A model generated the notes under the pieces. The model saw nothing but the letters and a program-made list of their open reading frames with translations. It was not told the DNA's origin and did not search any database. Of a stretch of DNA of 64,000 nucleotides, positions 8,032-16,362 are shown piece after piece. The position numbers were made by a program, and so were the translations under genes. This DNA is from Candidatus Saccharimonadota bacterium (lineage in GTDB: Bacteria; Patescibacteriota; Saccharimonadia; Saccharimonadales; Saccharimonadaceae), in contig JAQGHF010000003.1 of NCBI GenBank assembly GCA_028288995.1, forward strand, positions 124,001-188,000. Reading direction: 5' to 3'. How positions within the stretch are numbered: position 1 is the first letter of the stretch; the number at the start of each line of letters is the position of its first letter.

Positions 8032-9539
8032 GCGGGTGCCTCCATCTTTTTCAGTTTTGTATTCTTTGACGACGAAACTTTTCGCGAACCTTCAAATGCC
8101 GCTGAAATGAATGGGGCAAATGCGGCAATATAAATAAATGCCCAAGCGATGTTTGAAAGCATCGACGCACTCCAGCCTTCACGTACCACACCCCAGGCAA
8201 CTCCAGCAATGACTAATCCAATATATATAAGATGAGGTAAGACAAGTTTTCCGTAATTACCACTCACCTTTGTCTTTGATGTCACCGCAAAACCATTATT
8301 TTTTCGAATAATCGTATGCCATAACGCCTTCATATAAATCGTTGATGAACCAAGGCTAAACGATAATGCCCGGAATGTATACGTAAAGTTACTCGTCAGT
8401 TGCAGTGTGTAGAGAATCACGAAAATATACGGCAAGAATATGAGCGCTAGCGTCATCGTGTTAATCGTCAGCGGCTTGAGTGCAAAGAAGAAATACGCTA
8501 ATGGCAGCAATGCATTAATCAGCACAATAATACCCGACACGTAGTAGCTTGAGGATGCCAGGTACTGCACCCTTTGTGCTGCGGTTAAACCTCTACGAAA
8601 TAGTGGATTATGTGACAAAAGAATTTCAAGACTTCCCCTCGCCCATCTAAATTGTTGCTTGTAATACGAAAGGAAATCTTCTGGTGCCAATCCTTCAGCA
8701 AGGACTTTATCAACGTAGACAGACTTCCACTTTTTTTCATGAACAAGTAGTGAGGTTAAGAAATCCTCTGCAATGCTTTTTTCACTCATACCACCAACTT
8801 CTTCAAGTGCAACGCGACGAAGCACCATATTAGTCCCACACATAAAGGTCGCATTAACGGAATCTTTTCCTTTTAAAAGTGGACCAAAAAATAATGCCTG
8901 TTGTTCCCATGCTCCACCAGTAACTTGATTTACGTCAGCATTTTTATAAAATTGTGGTGACTGTACAAACGCTACCCTTTCATCCACAAAGTATCCCATC
9001 GTCTCTTGCAAGAATTCTGGCTTTGGTGTGTGATCAGCATCGAACACGACAATGTATGGTTCGTTTGTCAGTGCGCTGGCGTGATTAATATTACCCGCCT
9101 TGGCACCCCCTGGGATTGTGCGAGTAATACATGTCACGTTTTGTTTCGAGGCGATGATTTCTGCTTCCTTCCAGTTTGATCGATTCGCAACTTTTCCATC
9201 ATTCAAAATATAGATCGAAAAATGTGGATAGTTCATAGCTTTCGCAGCAATAACTGTCGATTCGATAATGCCTTCAGGTTCCCCACAAACGGTAATAAAA
9301 ATTGCCACGTGTGGCTGGAAGTGTGCGTCGAATTTCTTCTCTCGTTTGCGGTACCAAACAGTGTGAATAAAACCAAAGACTTGCCAGACATGAAATGCCT
9401 CTGACAACACGAGTACTGCGAAGAGCGACCAGTTACCAATTGGGAATACCGCGACAATACAGTAAAAATAAATGACTGATAGTACCACGTTCAATAGCAA
9501 CAGAAACTTACTGACTTGAATTGATTTGAGGAACTCCAT
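8028..9539 (-). CDS. Cellulose synthase-like processive GT2 glycosyltransferase
   Basis: 503 aa. Two N-terminal helices (about 10-60), a cytosolic GT2 domain (about 75-310), then about four more helices. All processive GT2 signatures are present: Asp114 in LNDGK, DAD (167-169), the catalytic ED (about 258) and QFRW (296-299). This is the BcsA/hyaluronan synthase pattern of polymer synthesis coupled to export. No PilZ domain follows, so c-di-GMP control through the protein itself is unlikely. It overlaps the GH8 gene (TAATG) upstream and the GT-C gene (ATGA) downstream. Confidence 0.88.
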   Translation of the reverse strand: MEFLKSIQVSKFLLLLNVVLSVIYFYCIVAVFPIGNWSLFAVLVLSEAFHVWQVFGFIHTVWYRKREKKFDAHFQPHVAIFITVCGEPEGIIESTVIAAKAMNYPHFSIYILNDGKVANRSNWKEAEIIASKQNVTCITRTIPGGAKAGNINHASALTNEPYIVVFDADHTPKPEFLQETMGYFVDERVAFVQSPQFYKNADVNQVTGGAWEQQALFFGPLLKGKDSVNATFMCGTNMVLRRVALEEVGGMSEKSIAEDFLTSLLVHEKKWKSVYVDKVLAEGLAPEDFLSYYKQQFRWARGSLEILLSHNPLFRRGLTAAQRVQYLASSSYYVSGIIVLINALLPLAYFFFALKPLTINTMTLALIFLPYIFVILYTLQLTSNFTYTFRALSFSLGSSTIYMKALWHTIIRKNNGFAVTSKTKVSGNYGKLVLPHLIYIGLVIAGVAWGVVREGWSASMLSNIAWAFIYIAAFAPFISAAFEGSRKVSSSKNTKLKKMEAPA

Positions 9540-10759
9540 TATTTACTGACCCTTAAGTCGGCTGCTAAGTTCGGTAACTGATCTTCGTGCAATGCGATAC
9601 CGAACCACACCCAGTTAGATGCGTAGTAGGTCAGGTCTTGCTTCCATGCGTTTGTATTTTGATCATAGAGTGTCTTTATCTTTTGATCGTATATCTGGTT
9701 GGCGGTATGAGAATCTACGACGTCAAAGTACGCGAGAGCAGTTCCATAACTTTCAGCAACCTCGTCCTTCGTCACGACGTTTCCATCATGACTATAGGTG
9801 GAATAGAGCGCGCCTCTACTGTTCCATTGATCACTCAAGAAACTCATCTTTTCTAAGAGGTCTTTCGACCTAATATCTTTATTCCATTTGTAATCGAGTG
9901 CAATTCGCCACGGCGTACGCATTGCATCGAAGCCATAGTTTGTCGTGAGACTGCTTACCGTTGGTGCAGACAGTGCACCAGTCGTACGGTCCATCAGTAC
10001 CCAGTCTGGAGGCATGCCATCGGTCTTCGTTTTATCAAGATTCTCACTCATTGCTTTCGCAAGGAAGCTATATGTCGAATCGATCACAGCTGTCCAATTA
10101 TGCTGCGTGTCAACCTTCGCAAACTCACGATACGCATACGGCGCAAGGTACGATGGATTCATCACAATTGGACTTGATGATCGTTTCTCAAGGTTATTCG
10201 AGGCAAGATATGGAACACCGGCAACAGTGACAACTTCGTTATTGTACATACTACTAATGATTGCTTTTGCTTCATTAAGATAGGTTGCATCTTGCCACCT
10301 ATCGGCTGCCATCAGGAGTGATAGTGCGATATCACTATCAGCATCAGACGCAGCGTTCTGACCATTCACATCCGTAAGTACTCCGTACGTGCTATCAGTT
10401 TTTTTACCCCAACGCCATGAGAATAATTTATCTTGTCGTTGTAGCTGTTCTTTTGTCCAAGCCCATGACTTATCAAACGTCGGCTTGTCACTCTCCCATA
10501 CTGCACGAAGCATGGTGTAACTTTGACCTTCTGACGTCGTAATATCATTCTGTTGTTTATCCAGCGTACGACCTGTTGATGCTTCCCAATATTCAGTTTT
10601 ATATGAATTCCAAGTCCCAGCAAGAAGCGTATGTGGTGAGAAAACGATGTTCTGGTCAACTACTTTCTTATTACTCGCAAGTACGGCGTAAGCAGTAGCG
10701 CCCGCCGCTATAATGATGAGTAAAATAGCCAACAGTCGAAAAATAAATGGACGTGACAT
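9539..10759 (-). CDS. Membrane-anchored GH8 family glycoside hydrolase (BcsZ-like)
   Basis: 406 aa. A signal anchor (about 6-27) precedes a GH8 (alpha/alpha)6-barrel domain. TTSEGQSYTML holds the general-acid Glu (E77) and ASDADSDIALSLLMA holds the second conserved Asp, both in the classic GH8 spacing. In cellulose systems the GH8 enzyme BcsZ trims the nascent glucan; its place directly before a BcsA-like synthase suggests the same job on this polymer. TAATG coupling to both neighbours indicates one operon. Confidence 0.85.
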   Translation of the reverse strand: MSRPFIFRLLAILLIIIAAGATAYAVLASNKKVVDQNIVFSPHTLLAGTWNSYKTEYWEASTGRTLDKQQNDITTSEGQSYTMLRAVWESDKPTFDKSWAWTKEQLQRQDKLFSWRWGKKTDSTYGVLTDVNGQNAASDADSDIALSLLMAADRWQDATYLNEAKAIISSMYNNEVVTVAGVPYLASNNLEKRSSSPIVMNPSYLAPYAYREFAKVDTQHNWTAVIDSTYSFLAKAMSENLDKTKTDGMPPDWVLMDRTTGALSAPTVSSLTTNYGFDAMRTPWRIALDYKWNKDIRSKDLLEKMSFLSDQWNSRGALYSTYSHDGNVVTKDEVAESYGTALAYFDVVDSHTANQIYDQKIKTLYDQNTNAWKQDLTYYASNWVWFGIALHEDQLPNLAADLRVSK

Positions 10760-11481
10760 TAACTAGTAATAACCTCCCGCACAGGAACGATATATCGTAT
10801 TGGAATTTCGCGCCTTGAAGTTGGTTCAGTTGCTCCGATGAAACTAATCGTATAAAGTAACGCACCAGTTACCGTGGCAACGCCAGCAAGTATCAATATA
10901 CGATTACGCGTCTCGTCCGAAAGACGACCTGAAGTATAACTCACTGCTTGTGTATTCTTACCTGCTTGTGCCGCCGTCATGTTTGCAATTGCTGGCTCAG
11001 TATCAACTGTCGCTGGAGCTGGTGTCTCTGCAACAATTTGCGGTGTGACACTCGTTGCTACTGCAGGCGCTGGCTGAGATGCAGCTGCTGCAGGGGCAGG
11101 GGTTGCCTGAGGTGCGGGAGTCGTCGCATCAGGCTGAGGAGCAGGTGGTACCTCTGATGTAGTTGCGGGTGTTGTTGTATTTGCTGTCGTTGGAGTCGCC
11201 GGACTCGTTTGATTACTTGGATTCTGAGTATTCCCGCTAGGGCTACTCGGACTGCTATTCTGACCCGAATTTGGAGGATAATTATCACGAGCTGACGCTA
11301 CTTGCAACATACCACCAACACTACTGGCAACCAATGTACCAATCAATAACACCGCTGTTATCATCGAAAAGACGTACCGTTTACGATCAGCTCTTCTATT
11401 CTTCACCGAAGAATTGCCTCGTAATTGACGGGACCAACTACTGGTAGAACTTTGTGCTCTTATCGGGATTGTGAAATTCAT
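10759..11481 (-). CDS. Two-helix surface protein with Pro/Thr/Ala-rich linker, first gene of the EPS operon
   Basis: 240 aa; ATG 11481 is preferred over TTG 11484 because AAGGAGG lies 4 nt before it. A basic cytosolic N-terminus (1-38) is followed by a helix (about 40-62), a long P/T/A/S linker (about 65-175) typical of wall-spanning stalks, a second helix (about 196-216) and a basic tail. No known domain is visible. Being translationally coupled to the GH8 gene, it may hold the polymer machinery or its exit path across the wall; this is inference from position only. Confidence 0.65.
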   Translation of the reverse strand: MNFTIPIRAQSSTSSWSRQLRGNSSVKNRRADRKRYVFSMITAVLLIGTLVASSVGGMLQVASARDNYPPNSGQNSSPSSPSGNTQNPSNQTSPATPTTANTTTPATTSEVPPAPQPDATTPAPQATPAPAAAASQPAPAVATSVTPQIVAETPAPATVDTEPAIANMTAAQAGKNTQAVSYTSGRLSDETRNRILILAGVATVTGALLYTISFIGATEPTSRREIPIRYIVPVREVITS

Positions 11482-11522
11482 CAATCCTCCTTCCTGCTTT
11501 GATTTCTATCGTAGTTTCCTAC

Positions 11523-12329
11523 CTACTTATTATACACCCGTTCTTTGGCTGGTAGAATTTTGAGGAATTGCTTTACAACTCGCCTAGGGAGATACAGTGA
11601 CGATCTTCTCTGATGAACTATCGGATTTGGATGATAGAGCAATGTATCAATTTCGAAGGTCACCGCGACGTGATCAGAAAGTTTGTCACTAGAAGTCGAG
11701 AGACCCTTGAGGGTATAGGGTTTTGGCACCAAGACGTAATCATTGCGTTTGTTCTCTGCTGGAAAGGAGACATAAGGGATCTTTGTCGATGCTTCATATT
11801 CGTCTTCCCAGACGTGTGAAAGATCCTCAAGGCGATCAATATTGAAGTCTCCTGCAATAATTCGTTTTTCACCATGTCCACTCATAATGTCGAGTGTTTC
11901 AAGCAGATGAGCGGTGGCAAAATCTGTCGTATCAGTTAAAGAGAAGTGTACGTTTGCAATTTTCACGAGCTGTTCGTCAATCAGGACATCGACGAGTTGA
12001 AGAATGCGGTTATGCTCATCGCCTTCTTCCTGTTTGAGAACAATAGTATTACTCTTCATCACTGGATGTTTACTCAGCATACCCAGACCTTCTCTGTAGA
12101 CGTCGTAGTGTGGGCTCGGCTGGAGTCTTGTGATGGCACTATGTTCATAAGGATAGCCCAACTCTTGATTGAGGATCTGGACTTGATTCAATGGAGACAT
12201 GTCCGGTAAGAAAACAACTTCTTGGAATAAGATAATGTCTGGATCGGTCGTTTTTAGATATTCAACAATTTCGGGTTTACGCTGTTCCCAGTCGGTAAAA
12301 CCCTGGAGATTTAGGGTTGTCAATTTCAT
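11523..12329 (-). CDS. Endonuclease/exonuclease/phosphatase (EEP) family protein
   Basis: 268 aa. The EEP fold is shown by LNLQG near the start, the metal-binding FQEV (about 41-44), GDFN (about 161-164) and the C-terminal SDH (about 217-219) containing the catalytic His. The family includes DNase I, ExoIII, sphingomyelinases and inositol phosphatases. There is no signal peptide, so it should act inside the cell. ATG 12329 is preferred over GTG 12332, which abuts AGAGGAG. A TAAACT box 9 nt upstream hints at a very short leader. The C-terminal about 40 residues are basic and unassigned. Confidence 0.8.
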   Translation of the reverse strand: MKLTTLNLQGFTDWEQRKPEIVEYLKTTDPDIILFQEVVFLPDMSPLNQVQILNQELGYPYEHSAITRLQPSPHYDVYREGLGMLSKHPVMKSNTIVLKQEEGDEHNRILQLVDVLIDEQLVKIANVHFSLTDTTDFATAHLLETLDIMSGHGEKRIIAGDFNIDRLEDLSHVWEDEYEASTKIPYVSFPAENKRNDYVLVPKPYTLKGLSTSSDKLSDHVAVTFEIDTLLYHPNPIVHQRRSSLYLPRRVVKQFLKILPAKERVYNK

Positions 12330-12387
12330 CACTCCTCTAGTTTACAGGATTTTTTTGCGAATGGCATACTAATTATGCTTCGCATGG

Positions 12388-13032
12388 TTATCGACGATTT
12401 AGATAGGCTAGCAACTTTTCCGTGTAGAGTACATAACTGTTTCGAGAGTGCACCAGTAATTTTTTTAGTTCAAGCTTTTTTAGAACAATTCCGGCCGTCT
12501 CTCGGCTTAACCCAAGTGCATTGGCAATTTCCTGTTGCGTAATCGTGAGATTCAATCTTGTTTTATGAGAAAGAAAACGTCCGCCAATCTTATCTGCAAT
12601 ATATAAAAGTGTATACGCAACTTTATCGCTCGCCGTTGACTGCTCGAGCGCCTCTATTCTCGATAAGCTCGACAAAAGTAGCTTTGTAATTCGTACATGT
12701 CGCCTTAGCAGACTTTCATTATTCCCAGACAAGTGCTCTAAATATGCTTCACACGGAATAACTCTGAGAGTACAGTGGCGATACGCTTCATAAAAATATT
12801 GAGATTTTGTAATCAGACCAGCGGTAAAGCCAATGGGAATATCCTCACCTTTAGAATCAATCGAGATAAGTCGCTCTTCACCGCTTTGGTTTATGGTATA
12901 GGTTTTTACAAGACCGCTGGCAATAATATAAACACCTTTTGGAATCTCGTCCTTCAAAAGGATTATCTGACCTTTCTCAAATGCAACGAGAGGATATTTC
13001 TCTAAGAATTTATCGAAAGTGTTCATCGCCAT
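12388..13032 (-). CDS. Crp/Fnr family transcriptional regulator
   Basis: 214 aa. An N-terminal cyclic-nucleotide-binding-type beta-roll (about 10-115), a dimer helix and a C-terminal winged helix with the recognition helix QQEIANALGLSRETAGIVLKKLE (about 165-190). The effector pocket lacks the clear cAMP signature of CRP, and no N-terminal cysteine cluster for an FeS centre is present, so it is a ligand-unknown Fnr relative. ATG 13032 is chosen because GGGAG lies 5 nt upstream. An FNR-type inverted repeat about 65 bp upstream suggests autoregulation. Confidence 0.85.
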   Translation of the reverse strand: MAMNTFDKFLEKYPLVAFEKGQIILLKDEIPKGVYIIASGLVKTYTINQSGEERLISIDSKGEDIPIGFTAGLITKSQYFYEAYRHCTLRVIPCEAYLEHLSGNNESLLRRHVRITKLLLSSLSRIEALEQSTASDKVAYTLLYIADKIGGRFLSHKTRLNLTITQQEIANALGLSRETAGIVLKKLELKKLLVHSRNSYVLYTEKLLAYLNRR

Positions 13033-13097
13033 GAGCACTCCCGGGGTCGACTCCGGGTGTTACCCCTTTGTTCTCTTAACCCACTATGCTCTTATTC

Positions 13098-13111
13098 TTG
13101 GTATACACCAA
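13098..13111. promoter_or_regulatory. FNR-like operator upstream of the Crp/Fnr gene
   Basis: TTGGT-ATAC-ACCAA, a perfect 5-bp inverted repeat with a 4-nt spacer, matching the FNR consensus layout TTGAT-N4-ATCAA. It overlaps a possible -35 (TTGGTG, 17 nt, CATAGT on the minus strand). Recognition by the adjacent regulator is inferred. Confidence 0.55.
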
Positions 13112-13137
13112 TTTGCCTGCAGCTGCAATGCCCCTGT

Positions 13138-14937
13138 TTAGGATCTGCTAGATAATAGCCTTCTCAGCGCTACGCCCGAGACTCCAACAACGAATAGTGA
13201 ACCGATAACAATTGGAAGACGGAAATCATTCTTTACCACAGCAGACGGATGTGGCGTTGTCGTAACACTACCACCCGAGTGGTCACTGCCCGAGGTAGCC
13301 CCCAGTACCGCAGCTTCTGTCGTTGCAGCCTGAGCTAATTGCTGGCTATCGATCAGGGTTACTTTGTGAACAGGCGAAGTAGAATCAGTGTGGGGAACGA
13401 AGGTTATCACGCCTGGCTGAGTTGTCTCTGATGCGCTTCCAATAGTACTGCCCGAAGGTGGGTCGCCATATGGCGTATTAATACCAAAGCTTCCGTACCA
13501 ACTACCAAATACATTGATAAAGAGAACCCCAAACCAGTCGCTTATGCCAAGCGCACTTCTGGATATATTCGCAACGTTCGCTGAGGCAGTTGCATTGCCA
13601 CTCGTCGCATTGCCGGCAAGCGTGTTACTCGTCACTAACGCATCCCCAGACCGTGCGGTCAGTGTCACATTATTTGTAATTGCATTCGTCGACTGAGCTG
13701 CCACCGTCAGGTCGGGATTCACGACACTATTAGACACAACACCATCTCCAATGAGTGCCGAAGTAGCACCAGTTGGTGCATCAACGATCACGCCAACCCA
13801 CCTCCCAAGTACATTCACAAATACCAGCAAGCTGTCCTTCGCCACAATCGCATGACCTGATAGGTTGAATATCACGACATTCGTATTGGCCGAACCAGTG
13901 GTTGCGCTGCCTGCCGAAGTATTATCAAGTACAGCCGCGCTACCACTCTCCGCGGCGAGTGAAATGTTATTGACGATTGTTTGAGTGTCGGTCGTTTGCA
14001 CCGTCGCCTGCTCAGAAGCCGATGCTTGACCACCTTGATTGCTTGCAATCATTTGTGGAATAAAATCAGGTGCGATCAGAACATCTCCTTGAAGATTTCC
14101 ATAAATATTAATCGTTCCAGTAAAGGATCTGTTCGCAGAGATCATGGAATTGAGAATATTCATAATATTCGCGACCGTATTGGCCGAACCGGTGGTCGCA
14201 TTACCCGCACTGGTATTTCCGCTCACGGTCGCATTACCACTTGCTGCCTGAAGATTAACATCATTAGTAAGCGCCGCCGTCTGTGTCGCCGAAACTGTAC
14301 TGCTTGCATTAGTAGTACTGGCCGCATTAGATTCAAGCATACTCTTTAGTAATAAAGGATAGAGCATAATGTCACCATTAACATCGCCCATAACGTTATA
14401 GGTAAAGTTAGCTGCTTTCTGGTTATCGTCAGCTGTAATCACCGAGTTCACATTATTTAAAAGTGTCGTCGTTGAAGCTGCGTCACCTGTGGTCGCACTT
14501 CCGGCACTCGTATTAGCAGCTACCGTTGCGTCACCTGTCTTGGCGGTGGCTGCCGACTGATTATTAGCCCCAACACTTGAAGTTGCATTGGTTGAAGTCG
14601 TATCGGTCGTTGGCACCGGCGAAGTCGGCGTTGTTGAGGTAGTCGGAGCTATTTGATCGATTGCGGGCGCCGACGTCGTAGGGTCTACTTTGCTTGGTGC
14701 AGACGGCACAGCTTCATACGTACCAGTTACCGGATTGAATTGCCACGTGTTACTATCCCACATGCCCGTGGCTGCATTATAGGTGTAGATTGGTTTTGGA
14801 GGAGCGGGCTGCGTATCGGTACTCGTTGGTGTTGCCACTGGTGTATCGGCCATCGCTATAACTGGATAGCCGGTCACAAGTAGTAACGCTGCAAAGTAAA
14901 GGAATGCTGTCCGAATAAGTTTGAGTAATCTACGCAT
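13138..14937 (-). CDS. Large secreted Ser/Thr/Ala-rich repeat protein with C-terminal membrane anchor
   Basis: 599 aa. Signal peptide (about 1-31), a short aromatic segment resembling a wall-binding motif (NAATGMWDSNTWQFNPVTGTYE), then four degenerate repeats of about 100 aa. Each contains a module of the form (A/S)G-x-A-x-V-x-x-NTSAG-x-AT-(T/S)-G-x-A followed by a hydrophobic strand. A C-terminal helix (about 570-590) ends in RRLLSSRS. No LPXTG is present. The repeat module is shared with the two TGPDSNNQ proteins next door, so these genes probably arose from one fibre-forming ancestor. AAGGAGGG precedes the ATG. Confidence 0.7.
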   Translation of the reverse strand: MRRLLKLIRTAFLYFAALLLVTGYPVIAMADTPVATPTSTDTQPAPPKPIYTYNAATGMWDSNTWQFNPVTGTYEAVPSAPSKVDPTTSAPAIDQIAPTTSTTPTSPVPTTDTTSTNATSSVGANNQSAATAKTGDATVAANTSAGSATTGDAASTTTLLNNVNSVITADDNQKAANFTYNVMGDVNGDIMLYPLLLKSMLESNAASTTNASSTVSATQTAALTNDVNLQAASGNATVSGNTSAGNATTGSANTVANIMNILNSMISANRSFTGTINIYGNLQGDVLIAPDFIPQMIASNQGGQASASEQATVQTTDTQTIVNNISLAAESGSAAVLDNTSAGSATTGSANTNVVIFNLSGHAIVAKDSLLVFVNVLGRWVGVIVDAPTGATSALIGDGVVSNSVVNPDLTVAAQSTNAITNNVTLTARSGDALVTSNTLAGNATSGNATASANVANISRSALGISDWFGVLFINVFGSWYGSFGINTPYGDPPSGSTIGSASETTQPGVITFVPHTDSTSPVHKVTLIDSQQLAQAATTEAAVLGATSGSDHSGGSVTTTPHPSAVVKNDFRLPIVIGSLFVVGVSGVALRRLLSSRS

Positions 14938-14973
14938 ATCCCTCCTTCGTTGCTAGTATTTCTTCGCCCGATC

Positions 14974-14998
14974 GGAGAGTGGCGAGATGCCACTCTCC
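14974..14998. other. 10-bp intergenic hairpin
   Basis: ggagagtggc-gagat-gccactctcc, a perfect 10-bp stem between two surface-protein genes on the minus strand. There is no T tract on either side, so it is more likely an mRNA processing, stability or partial-attenuation element than a classical terminator. Confidence 0.55.
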
Positions 14999-15028
14999 TG
15001 ACACCTTACCTTTTCCAAGTACTACGTA

Positions 15029-15610
15029 CTAGTTAGCAATGGTAAGGGTAAAGCTTGCTGAGTTGGTGTTTGTTGCGTTACCAGATGTAGCGCTTCCGCC
15101 AGTTGTATTGTGGCTTACTTCGGCACTACCCGTCTTTGCGGACTGCTCATTTGTATTGTAGATATGAACGTCGTTATCGTTATTAACCTCTACTTTACTG
15201 CTTGTTTCGTATGTCACCTGGTTGTTTGAGTCGGGACCTGTATTCGAAATACTGGCCGTATTGCTACCAGAACCGCTACCAGAACCACCTGATGGCATTG
15301 AGTTAGTGACGGCAACACTCGCGCTTAACGAGTTATTGTTTGCTGCATTACCACTTCCTGCATTACCGGCAGTTGTGTTGTCCTCTGCCTCGACCTTACC
15401 ACTTGAGGCTTTTTGCTCATTCTTGTTCTTCAAGTTAAGGTCATTGTCATTATTGATATCTACCTTACTCTTATTTTCACTACTAATTTGGTTATTTGAG
15501 TCTGGACCTGTTGTTCCAATTGTACCCGAAGTTGCTCCCGCGAAACCCGCGAGGCCAGCTACTAGTCCAACTGAAAGTACACCAGCACCGACTGCTTTTT
15601 TAAATTTCAT
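15029..15610 (-). CDS. Secreted protein with two TGPDSNNQ repeats
   Basis: 193 aa. Signal peptide (about 1-26) and two direct repeats of about 74 aa (about 30-103 and 119-193) joined by a GSGSGSGS linker. Each repeat runs TGPDSNNQ, then alternating polar strands (KVDINNDNDLNLKN / KVEVNNDNDVHIYN), NEQ-x-A-x-(S/T)G-x-A/V, N-TTAGNA, and ends in a hydrophobic strand. The alternation and Asn/Asp ladders suggest a beta-solenoid or amyloid-like fold that could polymerise. There is no anchor. AAAGGAGG lies 9 nt before the ATG, one of the strongest ribosome binding sites here, fitting a highly expressed structural protein. Confidence 0.72.
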   Translation of the reverse strand: MKFKKAVGAGVLSVGLVAGLAGFAGATSGTIGTTGPDSNNQISSENKSKVDINNDNDLNLKNKNEQKASSGKVEAEDNTTAGNAGSGNAANNNSLSASVAVTNSMPSGGSGSGSGSNTASISNTGPDSNNQVTYETSSKVEVNNDNDVHIYNTNEQSAKTGSAEVSHNTTGGSATSGNATNTNSASFTLTIAN

Positions 15611-15659
15611 GTACTGTTCCTCCTTTAATTTATAGTTCTTTACCTCGGGTGTGTCCGCC

Positions 15660-15692
15660 CGACCAAGAGAATCCAGGGGGTCATCTTGGTCG
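15660..15692. other. Leader hairpin upstream of the TGPDSNNQ gene
   Basis: 9-bp inverted repeat cgaccaaga / tcttggtcg with a 15-nt loop, about 50 nt before the start of the 193-aa repeat protein gene, probably in its mRNA leader or at the end of the preceding gene. Confidence 0.45.
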
Positions 15693-15720
15693 ACTGGCCA
15701 CTGGATAGTTTATGTGTATG

Positions 15721-16254
15721 TCATTGCTGCACCTCACTAAGGGTGCTAGAAGATGAGCTGACGCTTAGATCGATTAACGAAGATGATGCAGTATTTGAGG
15801 ATCCATTTGACTGAACGTTGACATCAATAGAGGCAGTACCACTTCCTGTAGAGATTTCTTTATGAACAGATCCATTACTGGGAACTGGGACACTATTGCC
15901 ATTCACACGGACACTTGTTTGAGTAGCAGGTGTCGACGCCGTATCGTTATTGATACTTTCAAGGACGTTCGTATCTAATGATGTAGGAGTATTTTGCGAC
16001 AGAGGAGTTGCATCATTCAGCATATTCAGACTAGCGCCATCGCCTACCATTTGCGCAGGTAGTCTTCCGCTTCCACTACCCCAAAGCCCGGAAAATATAT
16101 ACGCGTAGGATAAAGCAAAGAGAGCGAAAATTGTCACATAAAAGAGGATAATCACAAAGACAAGCAGTTTAGGCCATGCATCATTACGATGAGACAAAGC
16201 ATTGAACTGATCGTTCATTCTGCTATGAGCACCCCTGAGTATATTTCCACGCAT
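15721..16254 (-). CDS. Single-pass surface protein, unknown family
   Basis: 177 aa; ATG 16254 is chosen over the longer ORF (16302) because GAGG lies 5 nt upstream. One membrane helix (about 30-58), then an extracellular Ser/Thr/Asn-rich region ending in a run of serines. No domain recognised. It lies between the GT2/sortase genes and the TGPDSNNQ gene, all on one strand, so a role in the same surface structure is likely but unproven. Confidence 0.55.
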   Translation of the reverse strand: MRGNILRGAHSRMNDQFNALSHRNDAWPKLLVFVIILFYVTIFALFALSYAYIFSGLWGSGSGRLPAQMVGDGASLNMLNDATPLSQNTPTSLDTNVLESINNDTASTPATQTSVRVNGNSVPVPSNGSVHKEISTGSGTASIDVNVQSNGSSNTASSSLIDLSVSSSSSTLSEVQQ

Positions 16255-16362
16255 ACAAACCTCGCTTTCGTACACATATGCAACTAACTCTAAGTTGAGC
16301 ATACATCCACAAAATATCAGCTGTATATGAGAATTCTCTCATAAGACCACATTTCGCTATTC

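Noticed and set aside
13138-14937. Search for a sortase signal in the 599-aa repeat protein
   Set aside because: The C-terminus has a helix and Arg tail but no LPxTG-like pentapeptide (only FRLPIVIG). Treated as membrane-anchored.
15660-15692. Hairpin before the TGPDSNNQ gene as an intrinsic terminator
   Set aside because: No T tract on either strand; kept only as a leader or intergenic hairpin.
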